A stretch of DNA of 64,000 nt from Pseudomonas fluorescens (GTDB taxonomy: Bacteria; Pseudomonadota; Gammaproteobacteria; Pseudomonadales; Pseudomonadaceae): positions 62,001 to 126,000 of the forward strand of contig NZ_LVEJ01000029.1 of the NCBI RefSeq assembly GCF_001648775.1, written 5' to 3'. The notes below the pieces were generated by a model. The model had not been told where the DNA came from. It was given only the letters and a program-made list of their open reading frames with translations, and made no database searches. Position numbers and translations under genes: made by a program. This document shows positions 50,724 to 60,623 of this stretch, piece by piece; the first letter of the stretch is position 1, and each line of letters begins with the position of its first letter.

Positions 50724-51179
50724 GTGTTTCGCGGAGCTAACGCTATCAGTCTCGACGCAAAGGGCCGTCTCGCTATGCCGAGCCGGTACCGTGACGAGCT
50801 CGATTCGCGTAGTTCCGGCCAATTAATCGTCACCATTGATGCCGTTGATCCGTGTCTGTGTGTCTATCCGCTCGACGAGTGGGAAATTATTGAAACCAAG
50901 TTGCGCGCGCTTCCTTCGCTTCGCGAAGAGAACCGTCGCCTGCAACGTTTGCTGATTGGTAATGCCGTCGACCTCGAACTCGATGGCAGTGGTCGTTTTC
51001 TGGTTCCACCGCGTCTGCGCGAATACGCCAAGCTGGATAAGCGCGCGATGCTGGTAGGCCAACTGAACAAGTTCCAATTGTGGGACGAGGATGCATGGAA
51101 CGCGGTATCTGCCGCTGACCTTGCTGCTATTCAACAACCGGGCGCGATGCCTGATGAACTGCGTGATTTGATCCTGTGA
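50724..51179 (+). CDS. mraZ: Transcriptional regulator MraZ
   Basis: 151 residues from GTG (MFRGANAISLDAKGRLAMPS). AbrB-like swapped-hairpin fold with two DXXXR motifs: ISLDAKGRLAMPSRYR near residues 9-24 and LELDGSGRFLVPPRLREYAK near 83. It represses its own cluster in E. coli. First gene of the dcw cluster; its stop overlaps the rsmH GTG start by 4 bp (GTGA). Confidence 0.96.
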   Translation: MFRGANAISLDAKGRLAMPSRYRDELDSRSSGQLIVTIDAVDPCLCVYPLDEWEIIETKLRALPSLREENRRLQRLLIGNAVDLELDGSGRFLVPPRLREYAKLDKRAMLVGQLNKFQLWDEDAWNAVSAADLAAIQQPGAMPDELRDLIL

Positions 51180-52123
51180 CTATTGATAGCGGCTTTAACC
51201 ACATCACCGTACTGCTTGACGAAGCCGTCGAGGCTCTCGCCGTACGTCCTGATGGCTGCTATCTGGACGGAACGTTCGGGCGCGGTGGCCATAGCCGGTT
51301 GATCCTCAGCCAGCTCGGCACGGACGGTCGGCTCATCGGATTCGACAAAGATCCACAAGCGATTGCCACCGGGCAAACGCTAGCGGCCGAAGACGGCCGC
51401 TTTGTCGTTGTGCAGCGCAGCTTTGCCGAGCTCGGTTCCGTTGTCGCTGAACAAGGTCTGAGCGGCAAGGTCAGCGGTATTCTGCTCGACCTTGGCGTGT
51501 CGTCGCCGCAGCTCGACGATGCTGAGCGCGGCTTCAGTTTCCTCAATGACGGCCCGCTGGACATGCGCATGGACCCGTCCCGGGGCATCAGCGCGGCCGA
51601 ATTCGTCAACACCGCGCCGGCTGAGGAAATCGCCCGGGTGTTCAAGGAATACGGTGAAGAGCGTTTCTCCGGGCGTATGGCTCGCGCCGTCGCCGAGCGT
51701 CGCGATATCAAGCCGTTCGAGCGCACTGCCGATCTGGCTGAAGTATTGAAAGTCGCCAACCCGGCATGGGAAAAGGGCAAGAACCCGGCCACCCGTGCCT
51801 TCCAGGGTTTGCGCATTCACGTCAACAACGAACTGGGTGATCTGGAAGCCGGCCTCGAAGCCGCACTGGACGCTCTGGAAGTCGGTGGTCGCCTGGTGGT
51901 GATCAGCTTCCACTCGCTGGAAGACCGCATCGTCAAACTGTTCATGCGCAAGCTGGTGAAAGGCGAAGCCGACAACCTGCCGCGCAACCTGCCGGTTCGC
52001 CACGTCGCGTTCGAACCGAAAATCAAAGTCCATGGCAAAGCGCAGACGGCCTCCGACGCCGAACTCAAAGCCAACCCACGTTCCCGTAGCGCCGTCATGC
52101 GCGTCGCGGAGAAGCTGCGGTGA
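51176..52123 (+). CDS. rsmH: 16S rRNA m4C1402 methyltransferase
   Basis: 315 residues from GTG overlapping the mraZ stop (GTGA). MraW signatures: HITVLLDEAVEAL at the start, SAM loop DGTFGRGGHSRLIL near 37, DLGVSSPQLDDAERGFSFLN, and PLDMRMDPS; near the C-terminus SFHSLEDRIVKLFM. Methylates N4 of C1402 in 16S rRNA, the same nucleotide whose ribose is methylated by RsmI encoded just upstream. The C-terminus overlaps ftsL by 4 bp. Confidence 0.97.
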   Translation: MTIDSGFNHITVLLDEAVEALAVRPDGCYLDGTFGRGGHSRLILSQLGTDGRLIGFDKDPQAIATGQTLAAEDGRFVVVQRSFAELGSVVAEQGLSGKVSGILLDLGVSSPQLDDAERGFSFLNDGPLDMRMDPSRGISAAEFVNTAPAEEIARVFKEYGEERFSGRMARAVAERRDIKPFERTADLAEVLKVANPAWEKGKNPATRAFQGLRIHVNNELGDLEAGLEAALDALEVGGRLVVISFHSLEDRIVKLFMRKLVKGEADNLPRNLPVRHVAFEPKIKVHGKAQTASDAELKANPRSRSAVMRVAEKLR

Positions 52124-52413
52124 GCAAGCTTTTCGCCAAGCCACTGCCCGGCGGCAGCTTTCTGATGCTGCTGCTGTTCATCGGCGTGCTCGTCTCGGCC
52201 ATTGCCGTGTCGTACAGCGCGCACTGGAACCGGCAGTTGCTCAACACCCTTTATAACGAACTCAGCGTGCGCGACAAGGCGCAGGCCGAGTGGGGTCGCC
52301 TGATTCTTGAGCAAAGCACCTGGACCGCGCACAGCCGCATCGAAGTGCTGGCCACTGAACAACTGAAAATGCACATTCCCGGCGCGGCTGACGTGAAGAT
52401 GGTGGCGCCATGA
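52120..52413 (+). CDS. ftsL: Cell division protein FtsL
   Basis: 97 residues from GTG overlapping the rsmH stop (GTGA). One N-terminal transmembrane helix (SFLMLLLFIGVLVSAIAVSY) and a periplasmic coiled-coil segment (RQLLNTLYNELSVRDKAQAE) match the FtsL topology. Acts with FtsB and FtsQ to recruit and activate FtsWI. Weakly conserved in sequence but identified by position between rsmH and ftsI. The stop overlaps the ftsI ATG (ATGA). Confidence 0.93.
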   Translation: MSKLFAKPLPGGSFLMLLLFIGVLVSAIAVSYSAHWNRQLLNTLYNELSVRDKAQAEWGRLILEQSTWTAHSRIEVLATEQLKMHIPGAADVKMVAP

Positions 52414-54152
52414 TGAAACTCGAAGGCGCACTGTTCCCATGGCGCTTCCGCCTGATGGTGGCGCTGCTCGGCGTGATGGTCGCGGCGATCTGCTGGCGCA
52501 TCATCGACCTGCAAGTGGTTGACCGTGACTTCCTCAAAGGTCAGGGCGACGCGCGCAGTCTGCGACACATCCCGATTCCGGCTCACCGTGGTCTGATCAC
52601 CGACCGTAACGGCGAGCCTTTGGCCGTGAGTACCCCGGTGACCACGCTGTGGGCCAACGCCAAGGAAATGCAAACGGCGAAAGAGAAGTGGCCAGCACTG
52701 GCCGCCGCGCTGGGGCAGGACCCGAAAGCCCTGACCGAACGCCTCGAAGCCCAGGCCAACAAAGAATTCATTTACCTGGTGCGCGGGTTGACCCCCGAGC
52801 AGGGCCAGTCGGTGCTCGATCTGAAAGTGCCGGGCGTTTACGGTATCGAAGAATTCCGCCGGTTCTACCCGGCTGGTGAAGTCACCGCGCACATGGTCGG
52901 GTTTACCGACATCGATGACCACGGTCGTGAAGGTGTCGAACTCGCTTATGACGAGTGGCTCGCCGGGGTGCCGGGCAAACGACAGGTCATCAAGGATCGG
53001 CGCGGTCGGCTGATCAAGGATGTCCAGGTCACCAAAAACGCCAAGGCCGGCAAGCCCTTGGCGTTGTCCATTGACCTGCGTCTGCAATATCTGGCCAACC
53101 GCGAACTGCGTAACGCGATCATCGAGAACGGCGCCAAGGCCGGCAGCCTGGTGATCATGGACGTCAAGACCGGCGAGATTCTGGCTATGGTCAACCAGCC
53201 GACCTACAACCCGAACAACCGTCGCAACCTGCAGCCGGCGATGATGCGTAACCGCGCGATGATCGACGTGTTCGAACCGGGTTCGACCATGAAAGCCATC
53301 TCGATGAGCGCCGCAATCGAGTCCGGTCGCTGGAAGCCGAGCGACACCGTCGAGGTGTATCCGGGCACGTTGCAGATCGGCAAATACACGATCAAGGACG
53401 TTTCCAAAAGCGAAGGGCCGGTGCTGGACATGACCGGTATTCTGATCAATTCCAGTAACGTCGGCATGAGTAAGGTCGCGTTCGATATCGGCGGTGAAAC
53501 CATTTACCGTCTGGCACAGAAAGTTGGCCTGGGTCAGGACACCGGTCTCGGTTTCCCGGGCGAGCGCGTCGGTAACCTCCCCAATTACCGGGATTGGCGT
53601 AAAGCCGAAACCGCGACGCTGTCGTACGGTTACGGTATTTCCGTGACCGCGATCCAGCTGGTTCACGCGTTCTCGGCATTGGCCAATAACGGTCGCCTCG
53701 CACCGCTGACCCTGATCAAAACCGACAAGCCGCCGCAGACCACGCAAGTGCTGCCGGAAGCCGTCGCGAAAACCATGCAAGGCATGTTGACCCAGGTAAT
53801 CGAAGCGCCACGCGGTGTGTTCCGCGCGCAGGTGCCGGCCTATCACGTGGCGGGCAAGTCGGGTACGGCGCGTAAGACCTCGGTGGGCACCAAGGGCTAC
53901 GCGGAAAACTCGTACCGCTCGCTGTTCGCCGGTTTCGGCCCGATGAGCGATCCGCGTTACGCCATCGTTGTGGTGATCGACGAACCAAGCAAGGCCGGCT
54001 ACTTCGGTGGTCTGGTATCGGCGCCAGTGTTCAGCCGCGTGATGTCCGGCACCTTGCGTTTGATGAACGTAACCCCGGACAACCTGCCGACGACGCAACA
54101 AGCCAATGCCACCCCGGTCATTCCGCTGAAAGCCAATGGAGGGCGCGGCTGA
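52410..54152 (+). CDS. ftsI: Division-specific peptidoglycan transpeptidase (PBP3)
   Basis: 580 residues. Short cytoplasmic start, transmembrane helix (LMVALLGVMVAAICWRIIDL), non-catalytic module beginning with the R1 segment AHRGLITDRNGEPLAVS, then the transpeptidase: SxxK as PGSTMKAIS with Ser at residue 292, SxN as SSN at 348-350, and KSGT at 483-486. Essential septal crosslinking enzyme and a target of beta-lactams. Overlaps ftsL by 4 bp and murE by one base (TGATG). Confidence 0.98.
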   Translation: MMKLEGALFPWRFRLMVALLGVMVAAICWRIIDLQVVDRDFLKGQGDARSLRHIPIPAHRGLITDRNGEPLAVSTPVTTLWANAKEMQTAKEKWPALAAALGQDPKALTERLEAQANKEFIYLVRGLTPEQGQSVLDLKVPGVYGIEEFRRFYPAGEVTAHMVGFTDIDDHGREGVELAYDEWLAGVPGKRQVIKDRRGRLIKDVQVTKNAKAGKPLALSIDLRLQYLANRELRNAIIENGAKAGSLVIMDVKTGEILAMVNQPTYNPNNRRNLQPAMMRNRAMIDVFEPGSTMKAISMSAAIESGRWKPSDTVEVYPGTLQIGKYTIKDVSKSEGPVLDMTGILINSSNVGMSKVAFDIGGETIYRLAQKVGLGQDTGLGFPGERVGNLPNYRDWRKAETATLSYGYGISVTAIQLVHAFSALANNGRLAPLTLIKTDKPPQTTQVLPEAVAKTMQGMLTQVIEAPRGVFRAQVPAYHVAGKSGTARKTSVGTKGYAENSYRSLFAGFGPMSDPRYAIVVVIDEPSKAGYFGGLVSAPVFSRVMSGTLRLMNVTPDNLPTTQQANATPVIPLKANGGRG

Positions 54153-55615
54153 TGTCATTAAGTCTGAACAAGATATTCCCCCACGCCGGCCACGATCTGT
54201 TGATCCGTGAATTGGCGCTGGACAGCCGCAACGTACGCGCAGGTGATTTGTTCCTCGCTGTGCCTGGCGGCAAATTCGATGGCCGTGCGCACATTGCCGA
54301 TGCTCTGCAACGTGGCGCCGCTGCGGTTGCTTATGAAGTCGAAGGCGCTACCGTGCTGCCGATCACCGACGTGCCGCTGATTCCGGTCAAAGGTCTGGCC
54401 ACGCAGCTGTCGGACATCGCCGGGCGTTTCTACGGTGAGCCAAGTCATCACCTGAATCTGGTCGGCGTCACCGGCACCAACGGCAAGACCAGCGTGACCC
54501 AATTGGTCGCGCAGGCGCTCGATCTGCTCGGTCAGCATTGCGGCATCGTCGGGACCCTGGGTTCCGGCTTCTATGGCGCACTGCAAAGCGGTCTGCACAC
54601 CACGCCGAATCCGATTGCCGTGCAAGCGACGTTGGGCGACCTGAAAAAGGCCGGCGCCAAAGCCGTGGCCATGGAAGTGTCGTCCCATGGTCTGGATCAG
54701 GGCCGCGTCACTGCGCTGGCGTTCGATGTCGCGGTGATGACCAATCTGTCCCGCGATCATCTGGATTATCACGGCACCATGGAGGCGTACGCCGAGGCCA
54801 AGGCCAAGCTGTTCGCCTGGAATGATCTGAAGTGCCGCGTGGTCAACCTTGACGACGATTTCGGCCGGCAACTGGCCGCTGAAAAACGTGAGTCGCGTCT
54901 GATCACCTACAGCCTGCTCGACAGCAGCGCCTACCTGTTCTGCCGCGAAGCGCAGTTCGACGACCACGGCGTGCGCGCCACTCTGGTCACGCCGCAGGGC
55001 GAGCATCATCTGCGTAGCACGCTGCTCGGCCGTTTCAACCTGAGCAACGTGCTGGCGGCGGTCGGCGCCTTGCTCGGTCTGGATTACGCGCTCGACGAAA
55101 TTCTCAAAGTACTGCCAAAACTCGAAGGCCCGGCCGGGCGCATGCAGCGTCTTGGCGGTGGCACGCAGCCGTTGGTGGTGGTCGATTACGCCCACACCCC
55201 GGATGCGCTGGAAAAAGTCCTCACGGCCTTGCGCCCGCACGTCAAAGGTCAGCTGCTGTGCCTGTTCGGCTGCGGCGGTGACCGTGATCGCGGCAAACGT
55301 CCGTTGATGGCTGAAGTGGTCGAGCGTCTGGCCGATCAAGTGCTGGTCACCGACGACAACCCGCGTACCGAAGACCCGGCAGTGATTTTCGATGACATCC
55401 GCGCCGGTTTCACCGCTGTGGATAAGGTCACCTTCGTCGCCGGCCGTGGTCAGGCGATTGCACAACTGATTGCCGGCGCTTCGGCGGATGACGTGATTGT
55501 TCTGGCCGGTAAAGGTCACGAGGACTATCAGGAAATCAACGGCGAGCGCCACGCTTTCTCCGATCTGGTCGAGGCCGATCACGCCCTGACCGCTTGGGAG
55601 GTGGCCCATGCTTAA
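54152..55615 (+). CDS. murE: UDP-MurNAc-tripeptide synthetase MurE
   Basis: 487 residues. Adds meso-diaminopimelate to UDP-MurNAc-Ala-Glu. ATP loop GVTGTNGKTSVTQLVAQAL near residues 106-124, the ligase block LSRDHLDYHGTMEAYAEAKA containing the carbamylated-Lys region, and DDNPRTEDP near 408, the DNPR motif for diaminopimelate selectivity. It joins ftsI by TGATG and overlaps murF by 8 bp, showing coupled translation. Confidence 0.98.
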   Translation: MSLSLNKIFPHAGHDLLIRELALDSRNVRAGDLFLAVPGGKFDGRAHIADALQRGAAAVAYEVEGATVLPITDVPLIPVKGLATQLSDIAGRFYGEPSHHLNLVGVTGTNGKTSVTQLVAQALDLLGQHCGIVGTLGSGFYGALQSGLHTTPNPIAVQATLGDLKKAGAKAVAMEVSSHGLDQGRVTALAFDVAVMTNLSRDHLDYHGTMEAYAEAKAKLFAWNDLKCRVVNLDDDFGRQLAAEKRESRLITYSLLDSSAYLFCREAQFDDHGVRATLVTPQGEHHLRSTLLGRFNLSNVLAAVGALLGLDYALDEILKVLPKLEGPAGRMQRLGGGTQPLVVVDYAHTPDALEKVLTALRPHVKGQLLCLFGCGGDRDRGKRPLMAEVVERLADQVLVTDDNPRTEDPAVIFDDIRAGFTAVDKVTFVAGRGQAIAQLIAGASADDVIVLAGKGHEDYQEINGERHAFSDLVEADHALTAWEVAHA

Positions 55616-56975
55616 GGCCCTGAAACTCAGTGAACTGACCAACGCGCTTGATGCACGTTTGATCGCTGCCGATGCCAGCTTCGACGGCGTCAGCATCGAC
55701 AGCCGTGCGATCCAGCCTGGGCAACTGTTTATTGCGTTGACCGGCCCGCGTTTCGACGGTCATGACTATTTGAATGACGTGGCAGCAAAAGGCGCCGTGG
55801 CTGCGCTGGTCGAGCGTGAAGTCGCCGACACTACGCTGCCGCAATTGCTGGTCAAAGACACCCGTCAGGCCCTCGGTCAGTTGGGCGCGCTGAACCGTGC
55901 TGCCTTCACTCAGCCAGTCGCCGCGATCACCGGTTCCAGCGGCAAGACCACGGTCAAGGAAATGCTTGCGAGCATCCTGCGCACGCGCGGTCCGGTGCTG
56001 GCGACCCGGGGCAATCTGAACAACGACCTCGGTGCACCGCTGACTCTGCTCGAACTGGCCCCGGAACACACTTCGGCGGTGATCGAACTGGGCGCCTCGC
56101 GTCTGGGGGAAATCGCTTATACCGTCGGCCTGACCAAGCCGCATGTGGCGATCCTGAACAATGCCGGCACCGCTCACGTCGGTGAGTTTGGCGGCCCGGA
56201 AAAAATCGTCGAAGCCAAAGGTGAAATCATCGACGGGTTGGCAGCTGATGGCATCGCCGTGCTCAACCTCGATGACAAAGCTTTCGGTATCTGGAAGACC
56301 CGTGCCGGCGCACGCAAAGTACTGACCTTCGCCCTGAGCAACACTCAGGCGGATTTCTACGCGAGCGATCTGAGCACTGATGCCCGTGGTTGCCCGGCCT
56401 TCAATTTGCACACACCTGAAGGTGTCGAGCGCGTTCAACTGAACCTGCTCGGCACCCACAACGTCGCCAATTCCATGGCCGCCGCCGCTGCCGCGCACGC
56501 TTTGGGCGTGTCGCTGTTCGGCATCGCCACCGGGCTTGGCGCCGTGCAACCGGTCAAGGGTCGCACCGTCGCGCAACTGGCGAAAAACGGCATGCGCGTG
56601 ATCGATGACACTTACAACGCAAACCCCACCTCAATGTGCGCGGCCGTTGATATACTCGCCGGCTTTTCCGGCCGCACCGTCCTGGTGCTCGGGGATATCG
56701 GCGAGTTGGGCGATTGGGCGGAGCAGGGGCACCGCGACGTGGGCGAGTACGCCCGGGGCAAGGTTTCCGCGCTTTACGCCGTTGGGCCAAACATGGTTCA
56801 CGCCGTGAACGCATTCGGTGAACAGGCGCATCACTTCGGCACGCAAGCCGAGCTGATCCAGGCCCTCGACGCCGAGCAGGACACAAACACCACCATTTTG
56901 ATCAAGGGTTCGCGCAGTGCAGCGATGGAAAACATCGTTGCGGCTCTGTGCGGGTCCAGTCTGGAGAAACATTAA
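55608..56975 (+). CDS. murF: UDP-MurNAc-pentapeptide synthetase MurF
   Basis: 455 residues. Adds D-Ala-D-Ala to the UDP-MurNAc-tripeptide. ATP loop AITGSSGKTTVKEMLASILR near residue 105, LELGASRLGEIAYTVGL and VIDDTYNANPTSMCAAVDIL. Ends with a TAATG overlap into mraY. The 8-bp overlap with murE is normal for this cluster. Confidence 0.97.
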   Translation: MLKALKLSELTNALDARLIAADASFDGVSIDSRAIQPGQLFIALTGPRFDGHDYLNDVAAKGAVAALVEREVADTTLPQLLVKDTRQALGQLGALNRAAFTQPVAAITGSSGKTTVKEMLASILRTRGPVLATRGNLNNDLGAPLTLLELAPEHTSAVIELGASRLGEIAYTVGLTKPHVAILNNAGTAHVGEFGGPEKIVEAKGEIIDGLAADGIAVLNLDDKAFGIWKTRAGARKVLTFALSNTQADFYASDLSTDARGCPAFNLHTPEGVERVQLNLLGTHNVANSMAAAAAAHALGVSLFGIATGLGAVQPVKGRTVAQLAKNGMRVIDDTYNANPTSMCAAVDILAGFSGRTVLVLGDIGELGDWAEQGHRDVGEYARGKVSALYAVGPNMVHAVNAFGEQAHHFGTQAELIQALDAEQDTNTTILIKGSRSAAMENIVAALCGSSLEKH

Positions 56976-58057
56976 TGCTGCTGCTGCTAGCGGAGTATCT
57001 GCAACAGTTCTACAAAGGCTTCGCGGTCTTTCAGTACCTGACCCTGCGCGGGATCCTCGGTGTACTGACCGCGTTGGTTTTGTCGCTGTGCTATGGCCCG
57101 TGGATGATCCGCACTTTGCAGAACCGTCAGATCGGTCAGTCCGTGCGTAACGATGGTCCGCAATCGCACCTGTCGAAATCCGGTACGCCGACCATGGGCG
57201 GCGCACTGATTCTGTCTTCGATTGGCGTCAGCACGTTGCTCTGGGCTGACTTGAGCAACCGCTACGTCTGGACTGTTCTGCTGGTGACCCTGCTGTTCGG
57301 CGCCATCGGCTGGGTCGACGATTACCGCAAAGTCATCGAGAAGAACTCGCGTGGCCTGCCGAGCCGCTGGAAGTATTTCTGGCAATCGGTGTTCGGCCTC
57401 GGCGCAGCGATCTTCCTTTATATGACCGCATCCACCCCGGTGGAAACCACGCTGATTCTGCCGATGCTCAAGGACTACAGCATTCCGCTGGGCCTGGGCT
57501 TTATCGTGCTGACCTACTTCGTGATCGTCGGTTCGAGCAACGCGGTCAACCTGACTGACGGCCTCGACGGCCTGGCAATTATGCCAACCGTGATGGTCGG
57601 CGGTGGCCTCGGCATCTTCTGCTACCTGTCGGGTAACGTGAAATTCGCTGAATACCTGCTGATTCCTTACGTGCCTGGCGCGGGCGAACTGATCGTGTTC
57701 TGCGGCGCGCTGATCGGTGCCGGCCTCGGCTTCCTGTGGTTCAACACCTATCCAGCGCAAGTGTTCATGGGCGACGTCGGTGCACTGGCACTCGGCGCGG
57801 CACTGGGCACCATCGCGGTGATCGTTCGTCAGGAAATCGTCCTGTTCATCATGGGCGGCGTGTTCGTGATGGAAACCCTGTCAGTCGTCATTCAGGTTGC
57901 GTCCTTTAAGCTGACCGGTCGCCGTGTGTTCCGCATGGCACCGATACACCACCACTTTGAACTCAAGGGCTGGCCCGAGCCGCGTGTGATCGTCCGTTTC
58001 TGGATCATCACCGTGATTCTCGTGCTGATCGGCCTTGCCACCCTGAAGCTGAGGTAG
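56975..58057 (+). CDS. mraY: Phospho-MurNAc-pentapeptide translocase MraY
   Basis: 360 residues from the ATG at 56975 overlapping the murF stop (TAATG). Makes lipid I from UDP-MurNAc-pentapeptide and undecaprenyl phosphate. About ten membrane helices; catalytic aspartates in GWVDDYRKVIEKNSRGLPSR, NLTDGLDGLAI and the cytoplasmic HHHFELKGWPEPRV histidine loop. murD starts 5 bp after its stop. Confidence 0.97.
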   Translation: MLLLLAEYLQQFYKGFAVFQYLTLRGILGVLTALVLSLCYGPWMIRTLQNRQIGQSVRNDGPQSHLSKSGTPTMGGALILSSIGVSTLLWADLSNRYVWTVLLVTLLFGAIGWVDDYRKVIEKNSRGLPSRWKYFWQSVFGLGAAIFLYMTASTPVETTLILPMLKDYSIPLGLGFIVLTYFVIVGSSNAVNLTDGLDGLAIMPTVMVGGGLGIFCYLSGNVKFAEYLLIPYVPGAGELIVFCGALIGAGLGFLWFNTYPAQVFMGDVGALALGAALGTIAVIVRQEIVLFIMGGVFVMETLSVVIQVASFKLTGRRVFRMAPIHHHFELKGWPEPRVIVRFWIITVILVLIGLATLKLR

Positions 58058-58062
58058 AACGA

Positions 58063-59409
58063 GTGTCTCTGATCGCTTCTGACCACTTCCGCATCGTTGT
58101 CGGCCTCGGCAAGAGCGGCATGTCCCTGGTTCGCTTCCTGGCGAACCGGGGCACGTCGTTTGCCGTGGCGGACACGCGGGAAAATCCACCGGAACTGGCC
58201 ACGCTCAAGCGTGACTATCCGCACGTGGAAGTGCGTTGTGGCGAGCTGGACGTCGAATTCCTCTGCCGTGCCGACGAGCTCTACGTGAGCCCCGGCCTGG
58301 CGCTGGCGACCCCGGCCCTGCAAGCCGCCGCGGCCCGTGGCGTGAAACTGTCCGGCGACATCGAGCTGTTCGCGCGTAACGCGCAGGCGCCGATCGTGGC
58401 CATCAGCGGTTCCAATGCGAAAAGCACCGTCACCACCCTGGTCGGCGAGATGGCGGCCGCGGCCGGCAAACGTGTCGCCGTCGGCGGCAACCTCGGCACC
58501 CCGGCGCTGGATCTGCTCAGCAACGACGTCGAGCTGTACGTGATGGAACTGTCGAGTTTCCAGCTGGAGACCACCGACCAGCTCAACGCTGAAGTGGCCA
58601 CCGTGCTGAACATCAGCGAAGACCACATGGATCGCTACAGCGGTCTGCCGGCGTACCACCTGGCCAAGCACCGGATCTTCCGGGGTGCCAAGCAGTTCGT
58701 GGTCAACCGTCAGGATGCGCTGAGCCGTCCGCTGATGGGCGAGGGCCAGCCGTGCTGGACCTTCGGCCTGACCAAACCGGATTTCAAGGCGTTCGGTATT
58801 CGTGAAGAAGACGGCGAGAAGTATCTGGCCTTCGAATTCCAGAACCTGATGCCAGTGCGCGAATTGAAGATTCGCGGCGCACACAACCAGTCCAATGCCC
58901 TTGCGGCGCTGGCGCTCGGTCATGCCGTGGGCCTGCCGTTCGACGCCATGCTCGCGGCACTGCGCACCTTCGCCGGCCTCGAACACCGCTGCCAGTGGGT
59001 GCGTGATCTCGATGGCGTCGCTTACTACAACGATTCCAAAGCCACCAACGTTGGCGCCGCACTGGCCGCCATCGAAGGCTTGGGCGCAGACATCGACGGC
59101 AAGGTCATCCTCATCGCCGGTGGCGATGGCAAGGGTGCCGAGTTCAACGATTTGCGTGATCCAGTCGCGGCCAACTGCCGTACGGTGATCCTGATGGGCC
59201 GCGACTCCGACAAGATTGGCGAGGCGATTGGCGATGCCGTGCCACTGATTCGCGCGACCTCGCTGGTTGACGCCGTTGCGCAATGCCGCGCCGCCGCCCA
59301 GCCGGGTGATGTGGTGCTGTTGTCGCCGGCCTGCGCCAGTTTCGACATGTTCAAGAATTACGAAGACCGTGGTCACCAGTTCGTCCGCGCTGTGGAGGAA
59401 TTGGCATGA
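58063..59409 (+). CDS. murD: UDP-MurNAc-Ala:D-Glu ligase MurD
   Basis: 448 residues from a GTG. Adds D-Glu to UDP-MurNAc-L-Ala. N-terminal UMP-binding loop RIVVGLGKSGMSLVRFLANR, ATP loop AISGSNAKSTVTTLVGEM (Pseudomonas has SNAKST instead of TNGKST), and DHMDRYSGLPAYHLAKHRIF. The substrate-binding C-terminal part has YYNDSKATNVGAALAAIEG. Its stop overlaps the ftsW start by 4 bp (ATGA). Confidence 0.97.
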   Translation: MSLIASDHFRIVVGLGKSGMSLVRFLANRGTSFAVADTRENPPELATLKRDYPHVEVRCGELDVEFLCRADELYVSPGLALATPALQAAAARGVKLSGDIELFARNAQAPIVAISGSNAKSTVTTLVGEMAAAAGKRVAVGGNLGTPALDLLSNDVELYVMELSSFQLETTDQLNAEVATVLNISEDHMDRYSGLPAYHLAKHRIFRGAKQFVVNRQDALSRPLMGEGQPCWTFGLTKPDFKAFGIREEDGEKYLAFEFQNLMPVRELKIRGAHNQSNALAALALGHAVGLPFDAMLAALRTFAGLEHRCQWVRDLDGVAYYNDSKATNVGAALAAIEGLGADIDGKVILIAGGDGKGAEFNDLRDPVAANCRTVILMGRDSDKIGEAIGDAVPLIRATSLVDAVAQCRAAAQPGDVVLLSPACASFDMFKNYEDRGHQFVRAVEELA

Positions 59410-60623
59410 GCCTGCGCAATATCATCAAACCGTATCCGTCGCCGATCATCACCGGGCGCGGTATCGACCTCGATTTCCCGATGCTCGCCGGTTGCCTGGC
59501 GCTGCTTGGTCTCGGGTTGATCATGATCGCCTCGGCGTCCACGGAAGTCGCGGCGGCGCAGTCGGGCAGCCCGCTGTATTACATGATTCGCCACCTTATT
59601 TATGTGGTACTCGGACTGGGCGCGTGCATCGTCACCATGATGATTCCGATCGCCACCTGGCAACGTCTTGGCTGGTTGATGTTGATCGGTGCGTTCGGCT
59701 TGCTGGTGATGGTGATCATTCCCGGCATCGGCCGCGAAGTGAACGGTTCGATGCGCTGGATCGGGTTCAGCTTCTTCAACGTGCAGCCGTCCGAAATCGC
59801 CAAAGTGTTCGTGGTGATCTACCTCGCCGGTTATCTGGTGCGGCGTCAGAAAGAAGTACGCGAAAGCTGGATGGGTTTCTTCAAGCCGTTCATCGTGCTG
59901 CTGCCGATGGCGGGCCTGTTGCTGATGGAGCCGGACTTCGGTGCCACCGTGGTGATGATGGGTGCAGCGGCGGCAATGCTATTCCTCGGCGGGGTCGGGT
60001 TGTTCCGCTTCTCGCTGATGGTGGTGCTGGCGGTCGGCGCCGTGGTCTTGCTGATTCAAATGCAACCGTACCGTATGGCGCGTCTGACCAACTTCGCCGA
60101 CCCGTGGGCCGACCAGTTCGGCGCCGGCTATCAATTGTCGCAAGCCTTGATCGCCTTTGGTCGCGGTGAGTGGCTGGGCGTCGGTCTGGGCAACAGCGTG
60201 CAGAAGCAGTTCTACCTGCCGGAAGCGCACACCGACTTCGTGTTCTCGGTACTGGCCGAAGAGCTCGGCGCCGTCGGTTCGCTGTGCACCGTCGCGCTGT
60301 TCGTGTTCGTGTGTATTCGCGGCATGTACATCGGCTTGTGGGCCGAGAAAGCCAAACAGTTCTTCGCCGCTTACGTGGCTTACGGTCTGTCGTTCCTGTG
60401 GATTGGTCAGTTCCTGATCAACATCGGTGTGAACGTCGGCCTGCTGCCAACCAAGGGTCTGACATTGCCGTTCCTCAGTTACGGCGGCAGTTCGTTGGTG
60501 ATCTGCTGTGCCTGCCTTGGCTTGTTGCTGAGGATCGAGTGGGAGAGTCGAACCCACCTGGGCAGTGAAGAAATGGAATTCCATGAAAGCGACTTCGCCG
60601 AGGAGCCGAATCATGGGCGCTAA
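59406..60623 (+). CDS. ftsW: Septal peptidoglycan polymerase FtsW (SEDS family)
   Basis: 405 residues; ten membrane helices. SEDS signatures: PLYYMIRHLIYVVLGLGACI, the catalytic-loop NSVQKQFYLPEAHTDFVFSV (polymerase loop with conserved E/H/D), and GLTLPFLSYGGSSLVICCAC. With FtsI it makes the septal wall. The C-terminal cytoplasmic tail is acidic (EMEFHESDFAEEPNHGR). Overlaps murG by 11 bp. Confidence 0.97.
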   Translation: MSLRNIIKPYPSPIITGRGIDLDFPMLAGCLALLGLGLIMIASASTEVAAAQSGSPLYYMIRHLIYVVLGLGACIVTMMIPIATWQRLGWLMLIGAFGLLVMVIIPGIGREVNGSMRWIGFSFFNVQPSEIAKVFVVIYLAGYLVRRQKEVRESWMGFFKPFIVLLPMAGLLLMEPDFGATVVMMGAAAAMLFLGGVGLFRFSLMVVLAVGAVVLLIQMQPYRMARLTNFADPWADQFGAGYQLSQALIAFGRGEWLGVGLGNSVQKQFYLPEAHTDFVFSVLAEELGAVGSLCTVALFVFVCIRGMYIGLWAEKAKQFFAAYVAYGLSFLWIGQFLINIGVNVGLLPTKGLTLPFLSYGGSSLVICCACLGLLLRIEWESRTHLGSEEMEFHESDFAEEPNHGR

